Of a stretch of 47,865 bases of DNA, positions 10,724 through 19,436 are shown piece by piece. How positions within the stretch are numbered: the stretch's first letter is position 1; every line of letters begins with the position of its first letter. Under the pieces are notes generated by a model that searched no databases, was not told where the DNA came from, and saw only the letters and a list, made by a program, of their open reading frames with translations. Source of the stretch: Saccoglossus kowalevskii (Eukaryota; Hemichordata; Enteropneusta; Harrimaniidae); contig NW_003131561.1 of the NCBI RefSeq assembly GCF_000003605.2, forward strand, positions 1-47,865, in the 5' to 3' direction. The translations under genes were made by a program, and so were the position numbers.

Positions 10724-10998
10724 CGTGTCCTGTTTTGCGTAAATTGTACTAGTACTTCACGGTCGATTACGTCATTAATGATTGTTTTCAAATTCAAGTG
10801 GCGCAAGTTTTGATTGCATACTGCATCGTCGATTACGTAATTCATGAAAGTGTTTTCAATTTAAAATGGCGCATGTTCTGATTGCGTTACTCAATATATG
10901 ATTACACAAACGTCAAAACGGTGACATCAAAATGAGACATTCAATGTCAAAGGGTATAATTGGGGTCATCGTGTTTGATATAATGACTACATGTCATC

Positions 10999-11086
10999 CC
11001 TTCGATAGCTCAGTTGGTAGAGCGGAGGACTGTAGTGGTCATTTGCTGTTATCCTTAGGTCGCTGGTTCGAATCCGGCTCGAAGGA
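10999..11086 (+). tRNA. tRNA-Tyr(GTA), consensus gene lacking its T4 stop
   Basis: The gene is consensus, but the trailer reads GTTGTG at 11095, so the proximal terminator is lost and read-through to the next TTTT is expected. Confidence 0.92.
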
Positions 11087-11360
11087 CGTGTCCTGTTGTG
11101 CGTAAATTGTACTAGTACTTCGTGGTCGATTACGTCATTAATGATTGTTTTCAAATTCGAGTTGCGCAACATTTGACTGCCCACTGCATCGTCGATTACG
11201 TAATTCATGAAAGTGTTTTCAATTTAAAATGGCCATGTTCTGATTGCGTTACTCAATATATGATTGCACAAACGTCAAAACGGTGACATCAAAATGAGAC
11301 ATTCAATGTGAAAGGGTATAATTGGGGTCATCGTGTTTGATATAATGACTACATGTCATC

Positions 11361-11448
11361 CCTTCGATAGCTCAGTTGGTAGAGCGGAGGACTGTAGTGG
11401 TCATTTGCTGTTATCCTTAGGTCGCTGGTTCGAATCCGGCTTGAAGGA
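11361..11448 (+). tRNA. tRNA-Tyr variant C67T
   Basis: Single G6-U67 wobble. Confidence 0.82.
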
Positions 11449-11723
11449 CGTGTCCTGTTTTGCGTAAATTGTACTAGTACTTCACGGTCGATTACGTCAT
11501 TAATGATTGTTTTCAAATTCAAGTGGCGCAAGTTTTGATTGCATACTGCATCGTCGATTACGTAATTCATGAAAGTGTTTTCAATTTAAAATGGCGCATG
11601 TTCTGATTGCGTTACTCAATATATGATTGCACAAACGTCAAAACGGTGACATCAAAATGAGACATTCAATGTCAAAGGGTATAATTGGGGTCATCGTGTT
11701 TGATATAATGACTACATGTCATC

Positions 11724-11811
11724 CCATCGATAGCTCAGTTGGTAGAGCGGAGGACTGTAGTGGTCATTTGCTGTTATCCTTAGGTCGCTGGTTCGAATCC
11801 AGCTCGAAGGA
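11724..11811 (+). tRNA. tRNA-Tyr variant T3A, G63A
   Basis: A3-A70 mismatch plus a T51-A63 pair. Same pair of changes at 38565 and 38927. Confidence 0.72.
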
Positions 11812-12085
11812 CGTGTCCTGTTTTGCGTAAATTGTACTAGTACTTCGTGGTCGATTACGTCATTAATGATTGTTTTCAAATTCGAGTTGCGCAACATTTG
11901 ACTGCCCACTGCATCGTCGATTACGTAATTCATGAAAGTGTTTTCAATTTAAAATGGCCATGTTCTGATTGCGTTACTCAATATATGATTGCACAAACGT
12001 CAAAACGGTGACATCAAAATGAGACATTCAATGTGAAAGGGTATAATTGGGGTCATCGTGTTTGATATAATGACTATATGTCATC

Positions 12086-12173
12086 CCTTCGATAGCTCAG
12101 TTGGTAGAGCGGAGGACTGTAGTGGTCATTTGCTGTTATCCTTAGGTCGCTGGTTCGAATCCGGCTCGAAAGA
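12086..12173 (+). tRNA. tRNA-Tyr variant G71A
   Basis: C2-A71 mismatch. Trailer GTGACC. Confidence 0.72.
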
Positions 12174-12447
12174 CGTGACCTGTTTTGCGTAAATTGTACT
12201 AGTACTGCATGGTCGGTTACGTCATTAATGATTGTTTTCAAATTCGAGTTGCGCAACATTTGATTGCCCACTGCATCGTCGATTACGTAATTCATGAAAG
12301 TGTTTTCAATTTAAAATGGCCATGTTCTGATTGCGTTACTCAATATATGATTGCACAAACGTCAAAACGGTGACATCAAAATGAGACATTCAATGTCAAA
12401 GGGTATAATTGGGGTCATCATGTTTGATATAATGACTACATGTCATC

Positions 12448-12535
12448 CCTTCGATAGCTCAGTTGGTAGAGCGGAGGACTGTAGTGGTCATTTGCTGTTA
12501 TCCTTAGGTCGCTGGTTCGAATCCGGCTCGAAGGA
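12448..12535 (+). tRNA. tRNA-Tyr(GTA), consensus copy
   Basis: Consensus; type B upstream with TATAAT at 12428-12433 (-20 to -15) and a second at 12404-12409. Confidence 0.94.
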
Positions 12536-12818
12536 CGTGACCTGTTTTGCGTAAATTGTACTAGTACTGCATGGTCGGTTACGTCATTAATGAATTGTTT
12601 TCAAATTCAAGTGGCGCAAGTTTTTATTGCGTACTGCATCGTCGATTACGTAATTCATGAAAGTGTTTTCAATTGAAAATGGCGCATGTTCTGATTGCGT
12701 TACTCAATATATGATTGCACAAACGTCAAAACGGTGACATCATAATGAGACATTCAATGTCAAAGGGCAGAATTGGACTCATCATGTTTGACATAATGAC
12801 TACATGTCATCCCTTCGA

Positions 12819-12830
12819 TAGCTCAGTTGG
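12819..12830 (+). promoter_or_regulatory. Pol III A box (reference unit)
   Basis: TAGCTCAGTTGG at tRNA positions 8-19 fits the TRGYNNANNNG A-box consensus. The element is intact in most units. It is damaged at 7 (G10T), 23341 (G19T), 25880 and 31325 (G19C), and 370-455 (degenerate). Confidence 0.9.
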
Positions 12831-12877
12831 TAGAGCGGAGGACTGTAGTGGTCATTTGCTGTTATCCTTAGGTCGCT

Positions 12878-12888
12878 GGTTCGAATCC
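12878..12888 (+). promoter_or_regulatory. Pol III B box (reference unit)
   Basis: GGTTCGAATCC (tRNA positions 52-62) is the TFIIIC-binding B box. It is lost by an identical 3-nt deletion in the copies at 6176, 9189 and 20441. It is altered by C56T or G53 changes at 7, 24066, 36753 and 41673. It remains intact in all four 3'-half copies. Confidence 0.9.
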
Positions 12889-12895
12889 GGCTCGA

Positions 12896-12907
12896 AGGAC
12901 GTGTCCT
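12896..12907 (+). other. Inverted repeat spanning the tRNA 3' end and trailer
   Basis: AGGAC-GT-GTCCT is a perfect inverted repeat that starts inside the acceptor strand (positions 70-73) and ends one base before the T4 run. As RNA it would form a 4-bp stem with a 4-nt loop, in competition with the acceptor stem. Most units keep it; units with the GTGACC trailer have only three pairable bases in each arm. Confidence 0.6.
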
Positions 12908-12908
12908 G

Positions 12909-12912
12909 TTTT
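12909..12912 (+). terminator. Pol III T4 terminator (reference unit)
   Basis: TTTT lies 10-13 nt after the discriminator base, the usual position for Pol III release of a pre-tRNA. It is present in nearly all units. It is reduced to GTTGTG at 11095-11100 and 37211-37216, and to GTTTAG at 6994-6999 and 17992-17997. A second TTTT about 60-70 nt past the tRNA could act as backup. Confidence 0.85.
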
Positions 12913-12942
12913 GCGTAAATTGTACTAGTACTTCGTGGTCGA

Positions 12943-12950
12943 TTACGTCA
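12943..12950 (+). promoter_or_regulatory. CRE/ATF-like TTACGTCA motif (reference unit)
   Basis: TTACGTCA is the reverse complement of TGACGTAA, a known variant of the CREB/ATF site. It recurs about every 363 bp in module 1. Match by sequence only; binding is not shown. Confidence 0.35.
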
Positions 12951-12974
12951 TTAATGATTGTTTTCAAATTCGAG

Positions 12975-12982
12975 TTGCGCAA
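12975..12982 (+). promoter_or_regulatory. C/EBP-like TTGCGCAA palindrome (reference unit)
   Basis: TTGCGCAA is the symmetric core of the C/EBP consensus. It is present in units with GAGTTGCGCAAG and is broken to GGCGCAAG in units with GAGTGGCGCAAG. This is only a sequence match. Confidence 0.3.
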
Positions 12983-12998
12983 GTTTTTATTGCGTACT

Positions 12999-13067
12999 GC
13001 ATCGTCGATTACGTAATTCATGAAAGTGTTTTCAATTGAAAATGGCGCATGTTCTGATTGCGTTACT
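12999..13067 (+). repeat. Spacer module 2 (second half of an internal duplication)
   Basis: This 69-nt block is the diverged sister of module 1. It has TTACGTAA where module 1 has TTACGTCA, and GGCGCATGTT where module 1 has TGCGCAAGTT. It is present in all regular units and in the 155-bp tRNA-less pieces. Confidence 0.75.
13008..13017 (+). promoter_or_regulatory. PAR-bZIP/NFIL3-like ATTACGTAAT palindrome (reference unit)
   Basis: A perfect 10-bp palindrome matching the RTTAYGTAAY core of PAR-bZIP/NFIL3 sites, in module 2. It is broken to ATTATGTAAT in many units, which argues against strict selection. Confidence 0.35.
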
Positions 13068-13111
13068 CAATATATGATTGCACAAACGTCAAAACGGTGA
13101 CATCATAATGA

Positions 13112-13124
13112 GACATTCAATGTC
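13112..13124 (+). other. Inverted repeat GACATT-C-AATGTC in the pre-tRNA spacer
   Basis: Six-base perfect arms around one C, centred about 57 bp upstream of the next tRNA. Most units keep it. Arm changes occur at about 9481 (GTCATTC), 13480 (AATATC) and 18561 (TAAATGTC). Could be a DNA-binding palindrome or chance; no family recognised. Confidence 0.6.
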
Positions 13125-13158
13125 AAAGGACAGAATTGGACTCATCATGTTTGACATA

Positions 13159-13173
13159 ATGACTACATGTCAT
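13159..13173 (+). other. Inverted repeat ATGAC-TACAT-GTCAT abutting the tRNA
   Basis: It occupies -16 to -2 relative to the tRNA at 13175, where the pre-tRNA leader or Pol III start is expected. Arms are kept in units whose loop changed, for example CTTAT before 40378 and TTAAT before 40741. The left arm is broken before 43037, 44401 and 45765 (ATTATTACATGTCAT). Confidence 0.6.
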
Positions 13174-13174
13174 C

Positions 13175-13262
13175 CCTTCGATAGCTCAGTTGGTAGAGCG
13201 GATGACTGTAGTGGTCATTTGCTGTTATCCTTAGGTCGCTGGTTCGAATCCGGCTCGACGGA
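13175..13262 (+). pseudogene. tRNA-Tyr copy with G29T and A70C
   Basis: One mismatch in each of the anticodon and acceptor stems. Identical in 21164 and 21890, where the following unit is duplicated with it. Confidence 0.55.
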
Positions 13263-13536
13263 CGTGTCCTGTTTTGCGTAAATTGTACTAGTACGTCGTG
13301 GTCGATTACGTCATTAATGATTGTTTTCAAATTCGAGTTGCGCAACATTTGATTGCCCACTGCATCGTCGATTATGTAATTCATGAAAGTGTTTTCAATT
13401 TAAAATGGCCATGTTCTGATTGCGTTACTCAATATATGATTGCACAAACGTCAAAACGGTGACATCAAAATGAGACATTCAATATCAAAGGGTATAATTG
13501 GGGTCATCGTGTTTGATTTAATGACCAAATGTCATC

Positions 13537-13624
13537 CCTTCGATAGCTCAGTTGGTAGAGCGGAGGACTGTAGTGGTCATTTGCTGTTATCCTTAGGTCG
13601 CTGGTTCGAATCCGGCTCGAAGGA
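13537..13624 (+). tRNA. tRNA-Tyr(GTA), consensus copy
   Basis: Consensus. Upstream GACATTCAATATC has one altered arm base; trailer GTGACC. Confidence 0.93.
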
Positions 13625-13900
13625 CGTGACCTGTTTTGCGTAAATTGTACTAGTACTGCATGGTCGGTTACGTCATTAATGAATTGTTTTCAAATTCAAG
13701 TGGCGCAAGTTTTTATTGCGTACTGCATCGTCGATTACGTAATTCATGAAAGTGTTTTCAATTGAAAATGGCGCATGTTCTGATTGCGTTACTCAATATA
13801 TGATTGCACAAACGTCAAAACGGTGACATCATAATGAGACATTCAATGTCAAAGGGCAGAATTGGACTCATCATGTTTGACATAATGACTACATGTCATC

Positions 13901-13988
13901 CCTTCGATAGCTCAGTTGGTAGAGCGGAGGACTGTAGTGGTCATTTGCTGTTATCCTTAGGTCGCTGGTTCGAATCCGGCTCGAAGGA
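13901..13988 (+). tRNA. tRNA-Tyr(GTA), consensus copy
   Basis: Identical to the reference gene, type A upstream. Confidence 0.94.
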
Positions 13989-14262
13989 CGTGTCCTGTTT
14001 TGCGTAAATTGTACTAGTACTTCGTGGTCGATTACGTCATTAATGATTGTTTTCAAATTCGAGTTGCGCAACATTTGATTGCCCACTGCATCGTCGATTA
14101 CGTAATTCATGAAAGTGTTTTCAATTTAAAATGGCCATGTTCTGATTGCGTTACTCAATATATGATTGCACAAACGTCAAAACGGTGACATCATAATGAG
14201 ACATTCAATGTCAAAGGGCAGAATTGGACTCATCATGTTTGACTTAATGACTACATGTCATC

Positions 14263-14350
14263 CCTTCGATAGCTCAGTTGGTAAAGCGGAGGACTGTAGT
14301 GGTCATTTGCTGTTATCCTTAGGTCGCTGGTTCGAATCCGGCTCGAAGGA
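14263..14350 (+). tRNA. tRNA-Tyr variant G22A
   Basis: C13-A22 mismatch in the D stem. Confidence 0.7.
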
Positions 14351-14624
14351 CGTGTCCTGTTTTGCGTAAATTGTACTAGTACTTCGTGGTCGATTACGTC
14401 ATTAATGATTGTTTTCAAATTCGAGTTGCGCAAGTTTTGATTGCGTACTGCATTGTCGATTACGTAATTCATGAAAGTGTTTTCAATTTAAAATGGCCAT
14501 GTTCTGATTGCGTTACTCAATATATGATTGCACAAACGTCAAAACGGTGACATCATAATGAGACATTCAATGTCAAAGGGCAGAATTGGACTCATCATGT
14601 TTGACATAATGACTACATGTCATC

Positions 14625-14712
14625 CCTTCGATAGCTCAGTTGGTAGAGCGGAGGACTGTAGTGGTCATTTGCTGTTATCCTTAGGTCGCTGGTTCGAATC
14701 CGGCTCGAAGGA
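14625..14712 (+). tRNA. tRNA-Tyr(GTA), consensus copy
   Basis: Consensus; trailer GTGTACTG breaks the 3'-end inverted repeat but keeps T4. Confidence 0.93.
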
Positions 14713-14987
14713 CGTGTACTGTTTTGCGTAAATTGTACTAGTACTTCATAGTCGATTACGTCATTAATGATTGTTTTCAAATTCGAGTGGCGCAAGTTTT
14801 GATTGCGTACTGCATCGTCGATTACGTAATTCATGAAAGTGTTTTCAATTGAAAATGGCGCATGTTCTGATTGCGTTACTCAATATATGATTGCACAAAC
14901 GTCAAAACGGTGACATCATAATGAGACATTCAATGTCAAATGGTATAATTGGGGTCATCGTGTTTGATATAATGACTACATGTCATC

Positions 14988-15075
14988 CCTTCGATAGTTC
15001 AGTTGGTAGAGCGGAGGACTGTAGAGGTCATTTGCTGTTATCCTTAGGTCGCTGGTTCGAATCCGGCTCGAAGAA
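14988..15075 (+). tRNA. tRNA-Tyr variant C11T, G72A; intron T1A
   Basis: U11-G24 wobble; intron starts AGGTC. The AGGTC intron and G72A recur at 28782, 30235 and 35298. Confidence 0.65.
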
Positions 15076-15351
15076 CGTGTCCTGTTTTGCGTAAATTGTA
15101 CTAATACTGCATGGTCGGTTACGTCATTAATGAATTGTTTTCAAATTCAAGTGGCGCAAGTTTTGATTGCGTACTGCATCGTCGATTACGTAATTCATGA
15201 AAGTGTTTTCAATTTAAAATGGCGCATGTTCTGATTGCGTTACTCAATATATGATTGCACAAACGTCAAAACGGTGACATCAAAATGAGACATTCAATGT
15301 CAAAGGGTATAATTGGGGTCATCGTGTTTGATATAATGACTACATGTCATC

Positions 15352-15439
15352 CCTTCGATAGCTCAGTTGGTAGAGCGGAGGATTGTAGTGGTCATTTGCT
15401 GTTATCCTTAGGTCGCTGGTTCGAATCCGGCTCGAAGGA
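15352..15439 (+). tRNA. tRNA-Tyr variant C32T
   Basis: U32 can still pair as a wobble with the intron G. Same change at 28419 and 35663. Confidence 0.8.
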
Positions 15440-15714
15440 CGTGTCCTGTTTTGCGTAAATTGTACTAGTACTTCATAGTCGATTACGTCATTAATGATTG
15501 TTTTCAAATTCGAGTGGCGCAAGTTTTGATTGCATACTGCATCGTCGATTATGTAATTCATGAAAGTGTTTTCAATTTAAAATGGCGCATGTTTTGATTG
15601 CGTTACTCAATATATGATTGCACAAACGTCAAAACGGTGACATCAAAATGAGACATTCAATGTCAAAGGGTATAATTGGGGTCATCGTGTTTTATATAAG
15701 GACTTAATGTCATA

Positions 15715-15802
15715 CCTTCGATAGCTCAGTTGGTAGGGCGGAGGACTGTAGTGGTCGTTTGCTGTTATCCTTACGTCGCTAGTTCGAATCCGGCTCGAAG
15801 GA
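15715..15802 (+). tRNA. tRNA-Tyr variant A23G, G45C, G52A
   Basis: G52A breaks the pair with C62 and alters the B box. Intron A6G. Base -1 is A and upstream reads TTTATATAAGGAC. Confidence 0.6.
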
Positions 15803-16077
15803 CGTGTCCTGTTTTGCGTAAATTGTACTAGTACTTCATAGTCGATTACGTCATTAATGATTGTTTTCAAATTCGAGTGGCGCAAGTTTTGATTGCGTAC
15901 TGCATCGTCGATTACGTAATTCATGAAAGTGTTTTCAATTGAAAATGGCGCATGTTCTGATTGCGTTACTCAATATATGATTGCACAAACGTCAAAACGG
16001 TGACATCATAATGAGACATTCAATGTCAAAGGGCAGAATTGGGGTCATCGTGTTTTATATAAGGACTTCATATCATA

Positions 16078-16165
16078 CCTTCGATAGCTCAGTTGGTAGG
16101 GCGGAGGACTGTAGTGGTCGTTTTCTGTTATCCTTACGTCGCTAGTTCGAATCCGGCTCGAAGGA
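16078..16165 (+). tRNA. tRNA-Tyr variant A23G, G45C, G52A
   Basis: Neighbouring duplicate of 15715; intron TGGTCGTTTTCTGTT. The upstream spacer differs in type, so the tRNA and spacer have separate histories. Confidence 0.6.
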
Positions 16166-16440
16166 CGTGTCCTGTTTTGCGTAAATTGTACTAGTACTTC
16201 ATAGTCGATTACGTCATTAATGATTGTTTTCAAATTCGAGTGGCGCAAGTTTTGATTGCATACTGCATCGTCGATTATGTAATTCATGAAAGTGTTTTCA
16301 ATTTAAAATGGCGCATGTTTTGATTGCGTTACTCAATATATGATTGCACAAACGTCAAAACGGTGACATCATAATGAGACACTCAATGTCAAAGGGCAGA
16401 ATTGGACTCATCATGTTTGACATAATGACTACATGTCATA

Positions 16441-16528
16441 CCTTCGATAGCTCAGTTGGTAGAGCGGAGGACTGTAGTGGTCATTTGCTGTTATCCTTAG
16501 GTCGCTGGTTCGAATCCGGCTCGAAGGA
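16441..16528 (+). tRNA. tRNA-Tyr(GTA), consensus copy
   Basis: Consensus; base -1 is A. Confidence 0.93.
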
Positions 16529-16803
16529 CGTGTCCTGTTTTGCGTAAATTGTACTAGTACTTCATGGTCGATTACGTCATTAATGATTGTTTTCAAATTC
16601 GAGTGGCGCAAGTTTTGAATGCGTACGGCATCGTCGATTACGTAATTCATGAAAGTGTTTTCAATTGAAAATGGCGCATGTTCTGATTGCGTTACTCAAT
16701 ATATGATTGCACAAACGTCAAAACGGTGACATCAAAATGAGACATTCAATGTCAAAGGGTATAATTGGGGTCATCGTGTTTGATATAATGACTACATGTC
16801 ATC

Positions 16804-16891
16804 CCTTCGATAGCTCAGTTGGTAGAGCGGAGGACTGTAGTGGTCATTTGCTGTTATCCTTAGATCGCTGGTTCGAATCCGGCTCGACGAA
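16804..16891 (+). tRNA. tRNA-Tyr variant G46A, A70C, G72A
   Basis: Two acceptor mismatches. A70C with G72A recurs at 28056 and 29509. Confidence 0.58.
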
Positions 16892-17166
16892 CGTGTCCTG
16901 TTTTGCGTAAATTGTACTAGTAGTTCATGGTCGATTACGTCATTAATGATTGTTTTCAAATTCGAGTGGCGCAAGTTTTGATTGCGTACTGCATCGTCGA
17001 TTACGTAATTCATGAAAGTGTTTTCAATTGAAAATGGTGCATGTTCTGATTGCGTTACTCAATATATGATTGCACAAACGTCAAAACGGTGACATCATAA
17101 TGAGACATTAAATGTCAAAGGGCAGAATTGGACTCATCATGTTTGACATAATGACTACATGTCATC

Positions 17167-17254
17167 CCTTCGATAGCTCAGTTGGTAGAGCGGAGGACTG
17201 TAGTGGTTATTTTCTGTTATCCTTAGGTCGCTGGTTCGAATCCGGCTCGAAGGA
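17167..17254 (+). tRNA. tRNA-Tyr(GTA), consensus exons, intron variant
   Basis: Intron TGGTTATTTTCTGTT; exons consensus. Confidence 0.92.
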
Positions 17255-17532
17255 CGTGTCCTGTTTTGCGTAAATTGTACTAGTACTTCATAGTCGATTA
17301 CGTCATTAATGATTGTTTTCAAATTCGAGTGGCGCAAGTTTTGATTGCGTACTGCATCGTCGATTACGTAATTCATGAAAGTGTTTTCAATTGAAAATTG
17401 GCGCTTGTTCTTGAATTGCGTTACTCAATATATGATTGCACAAACGTCAAAACGGTGACATCATAATGAGACATTCAATGTCAAAGGGCAGAATTGGACT
17501 CATCATGTTTGACATAATGACTACATGTCATC

Positions 17533-17620
17533 CCTTCGATAGCTCAGTTGGTAGAGCGGAGGACTGTAGTGGTCATTTGCTGTTATCCTTAGGTCGCTGG
17601 TTCGAATCCGGCTCGAAGGA
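17533..17620 (+). tRNA. tRNA-Tyr(GTA), consensus copy
   Basis: Consensus; the preceding spacer (about 17395-17420) has several 1-nt insertions. Confidence 0.93.
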
Positions 17621-17895
17621 CGTGTCCTGTTTTGCGTAAATTGTACTAGTACTTCATAGTCGATTACGTCATTAATGATTGTTTTCAAATTCGAGTGGCG
17701 CAAGTTTTGATTGCATACTGCTTCGTCGATTATGTAATTCATGAAAGTGTTTTCAATTTAAAATGGCGCATGTTCTGATTGCGTTACTCAATATATGATT
17801 GCACAAACGTCAAAACGGTGACATCATAATGAGACATTCAATGTCAAAGGGCAGAATTGGACTCATCATGTTTGACATAATAACTATATGTCATC

Positions 17896-17983
17896 CATTC
17901 GATAGCTCAGTTGGTAGAGCGGAGGTCTGTAGTGGTCATTTGCTGTTATCCTTAGGTCGCTGGTTCGAATCCGGCTCGAAGAA
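17896..17983 (+). tRNA. tRNA-Tyr variant C2A, A31T, G72A; terminator reduced
   Basis: Matches 6898, including the GTTTAG trailer. Confidence 0.58.
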
Positions 17984-18259
17984 CGTGTCCTGTTTAGCGT
18001 AAATTGTACTAATACTGCATGGTCGGTTACGTCATTAATGAATTGTTTTCAAATTCAAGTGGCGCAAGTTTTGATTGCGTACTGCATCGTCGATTACGTT
18101 ATTCATGAAAGTGTTTTCAATTGACAATGGCGCATTTTCTCATTGCGTTACTCAATATATGATTGCACAAACGTCAAAACGGTGACATCATAATGGGAAA
18201 TTCAATGTCAAAGGGTATAATTGGGGTCATCGTGTTTGATATAATGACTACATGTCATC

Positions 18260-18347
18260 CCTTCGATAGCTCAGTTGGTAGAGCGGAGGACTGTAGTGGT
18301 CATTTGCTGTTATCCTTAGGTCGCTGGTTCAAATCCGGCTCGAAGGA
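18260..18347 (+). tRNA. tRNA-Tyr variant G57A
   Basis: A57 is allowed in the B box, so the gene is probably functional. Confidence 0.85.
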
Positions 18348-18622
18348 CGTGTCCTGTTTTGCGTAAATTGTACTAGTAGTTCATGGTCGATTACGTCATT
18401 AATGATTGTTTTCAAATTCGAGTGGCGCAAGTTTTGATTGCGTACTGCATCGTCGATTACGTAATTCATGAAAGTGTTTTCAATTGAAAATGGCGCATGT
18501 TCTGATTGCGTTACTCAATATATGATTGCACAAACGTCAAAACGGTGACATCATAATGAGACATTAAATGTCAAAGGGCAGAATTGGACTCATCATGTTT
18601 GACATAATGACTACATGTCATC

Positions 18623-18710
18623 CCTTCGATAGCTCAGTTGGTAGAGCGGAGGACTGTAGTGGTCATTTGCTGTTATCCTTAGGTCGCTGGTTCGAATCCG
18701 GCTCGAAGGA
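18623..18710 (+). tRNA. tRNA-Tyr(GTA), consensus copy
   Basis: Consensus; upstream palindrome altered to GACATTAAATGTC. Confidence 0.94.
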
Positions 18711-18985
18711 CGTGTCCTGTTTTGCGTAAATTGTACTAGTACTTCATAGTCGATTACGTCATTAATGATTGTTTTCAAATTCGAGTGGCGCAAGTTTTGA
18801 TTGCGTACTGCATCGTCGATTACGTAATTCATGAAAGTGTTTTCAATTGAAAATGGCGCATGTTCTGATTGCGTTACTCAATATATGATTGCACAAACGT
18901 CAAAACGGTGACATCATAATGAGACATTCAATGTCAAAAGGCAGAATTGGACTCATCATGTTTGACATAATGACTACATGTCATC

Positions 18986-19073
18986 CCTTCGATAGCTCAG
19001 TTGGTAGAGCGGAGGACTGTAGTGGTCATTTGCTGTTATCCTTAGGTCGCTGGTTCTAATCCGGCTCGAAGGA
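18986..19073 (+). tRNA. tRNA-Tyr variant G57T
   Basis: T57 departs from the B-box purine. Shared with 1455 and 1818. Confidence 0.68.
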
Positions 19074-19348
19074 CGTGTCCTGTTTTGCGTAAATTGTACT
19101 AGTACTTCATGGTCGATTACGTCATTAATGATTGTTTTCAAATTCGAGTTGCGCAAGTTTTGAATGCGTACTGCATCGTCGATTACGTAATTCATGAAAG
19201 TGTTTTCAATTTAAAATGGCGCATGTTCTGATTGCGTTACTCAATATATGATTGCACAAACGTCAAAACGGTGACATCATAATGAGACATTCAATGTCAA
19301 AGGGTATAATTGGGGTCATCGTGTTTGATATAATGACTACATGTCATC

Positions 19349-19436
19349 CCTTCGATAGCTCAGTTGGTAGAGCGGAGGACTGTAGTGGTCATTTGCTGTT
19401 ATCCTTAGGTCGCTGGTTCAAATCCGGCTCGAAGGA
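19349..19436 (+). tRNA. tRNA-Tyr variant G57A
   Basis: As 18260; downstream spacer shares CTAGTAGTTCATGG with it. Confidence 0.85.

Larger units (their letters stand above)
12812..12899 (+). tRNA. tRNA-Tyr(GTA) with 15-nt intron, consensus copy (reference for the array)
   Basis: Tyrosine-accepting tRNA for UAU/UAC codons. The 5' exon (12812-12848) and 3' exon (12864-12899) join to 73 nt that fold fully: acceptor CCTTCGA/TCGAAGG, D stem GCTC/GAGC, anticodon stem GAGGA/TCCTT offset by G26 with anticodon G34-T35-A36, variable loop AGGTC, T stem GCTGG/CCGGC, discriminator A73. CCA is not encoded, as expected for a eukaryote. The intron TGGTCATTTGCTGTT lies between G37 and A38, the canonical site. 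Its third base from the end is G, able to form the anticodon-intron pair with C32 that the eukaryotic splicing endonuclease uses. The A box (TAGCTCAGTTGG) and B box (GGTTCGAATCC) match Pol III type 2 promoter consensus. A T4 run follows at 12909-12912. Confidence 0.97.
12932..12998 (+). repeat. Spacer module 1 (first half of an internal duplication)
   Basis: This 67-nt block shares with the next block, in order: GTCGATTACGT, ATT-ATGA, TGTTTTCAA, GCGCA-GTT, and ATTGCG-TACT. The order and spacing of these words are kept with only 1-3-nt gaps. I infer an old direct duplication within the ancestral unit, made before the array amplified, because every regular unit has both blocks. Confidence 0.75.

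Noticed and set aside
12428-12433. TATAAT as a bacterial -10 box or Pol II TATA box
   Set aside because: The context is a Pol III type 2 gene with internal promoter. The word lies only 15-20 nt before the mature tRNA and is absent from type A units with consensus genes, so it is at most a modifier.
12715-12918. Recurrent 67-91 codon ORF on the + strand beginning at TTG before the leader
   Set aside because: It reads through the pre-tRNA spacer into the tRNA and ends in the trailer. It lacks an ATG at that start, and it covers the Pol III gene itself.
12800-13021. Recurrent 73-94 codon ORF on the - strand in most units
   Set aside because: It is the antisense of the tRNA plus module sequence (the SRIRTSDLRITAN stretch is antisense tRNA). 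Its open frame follows from unit similarity, and there are no signs of coding constraint: changes track tRNA and spacer variants, and indels break it freely.
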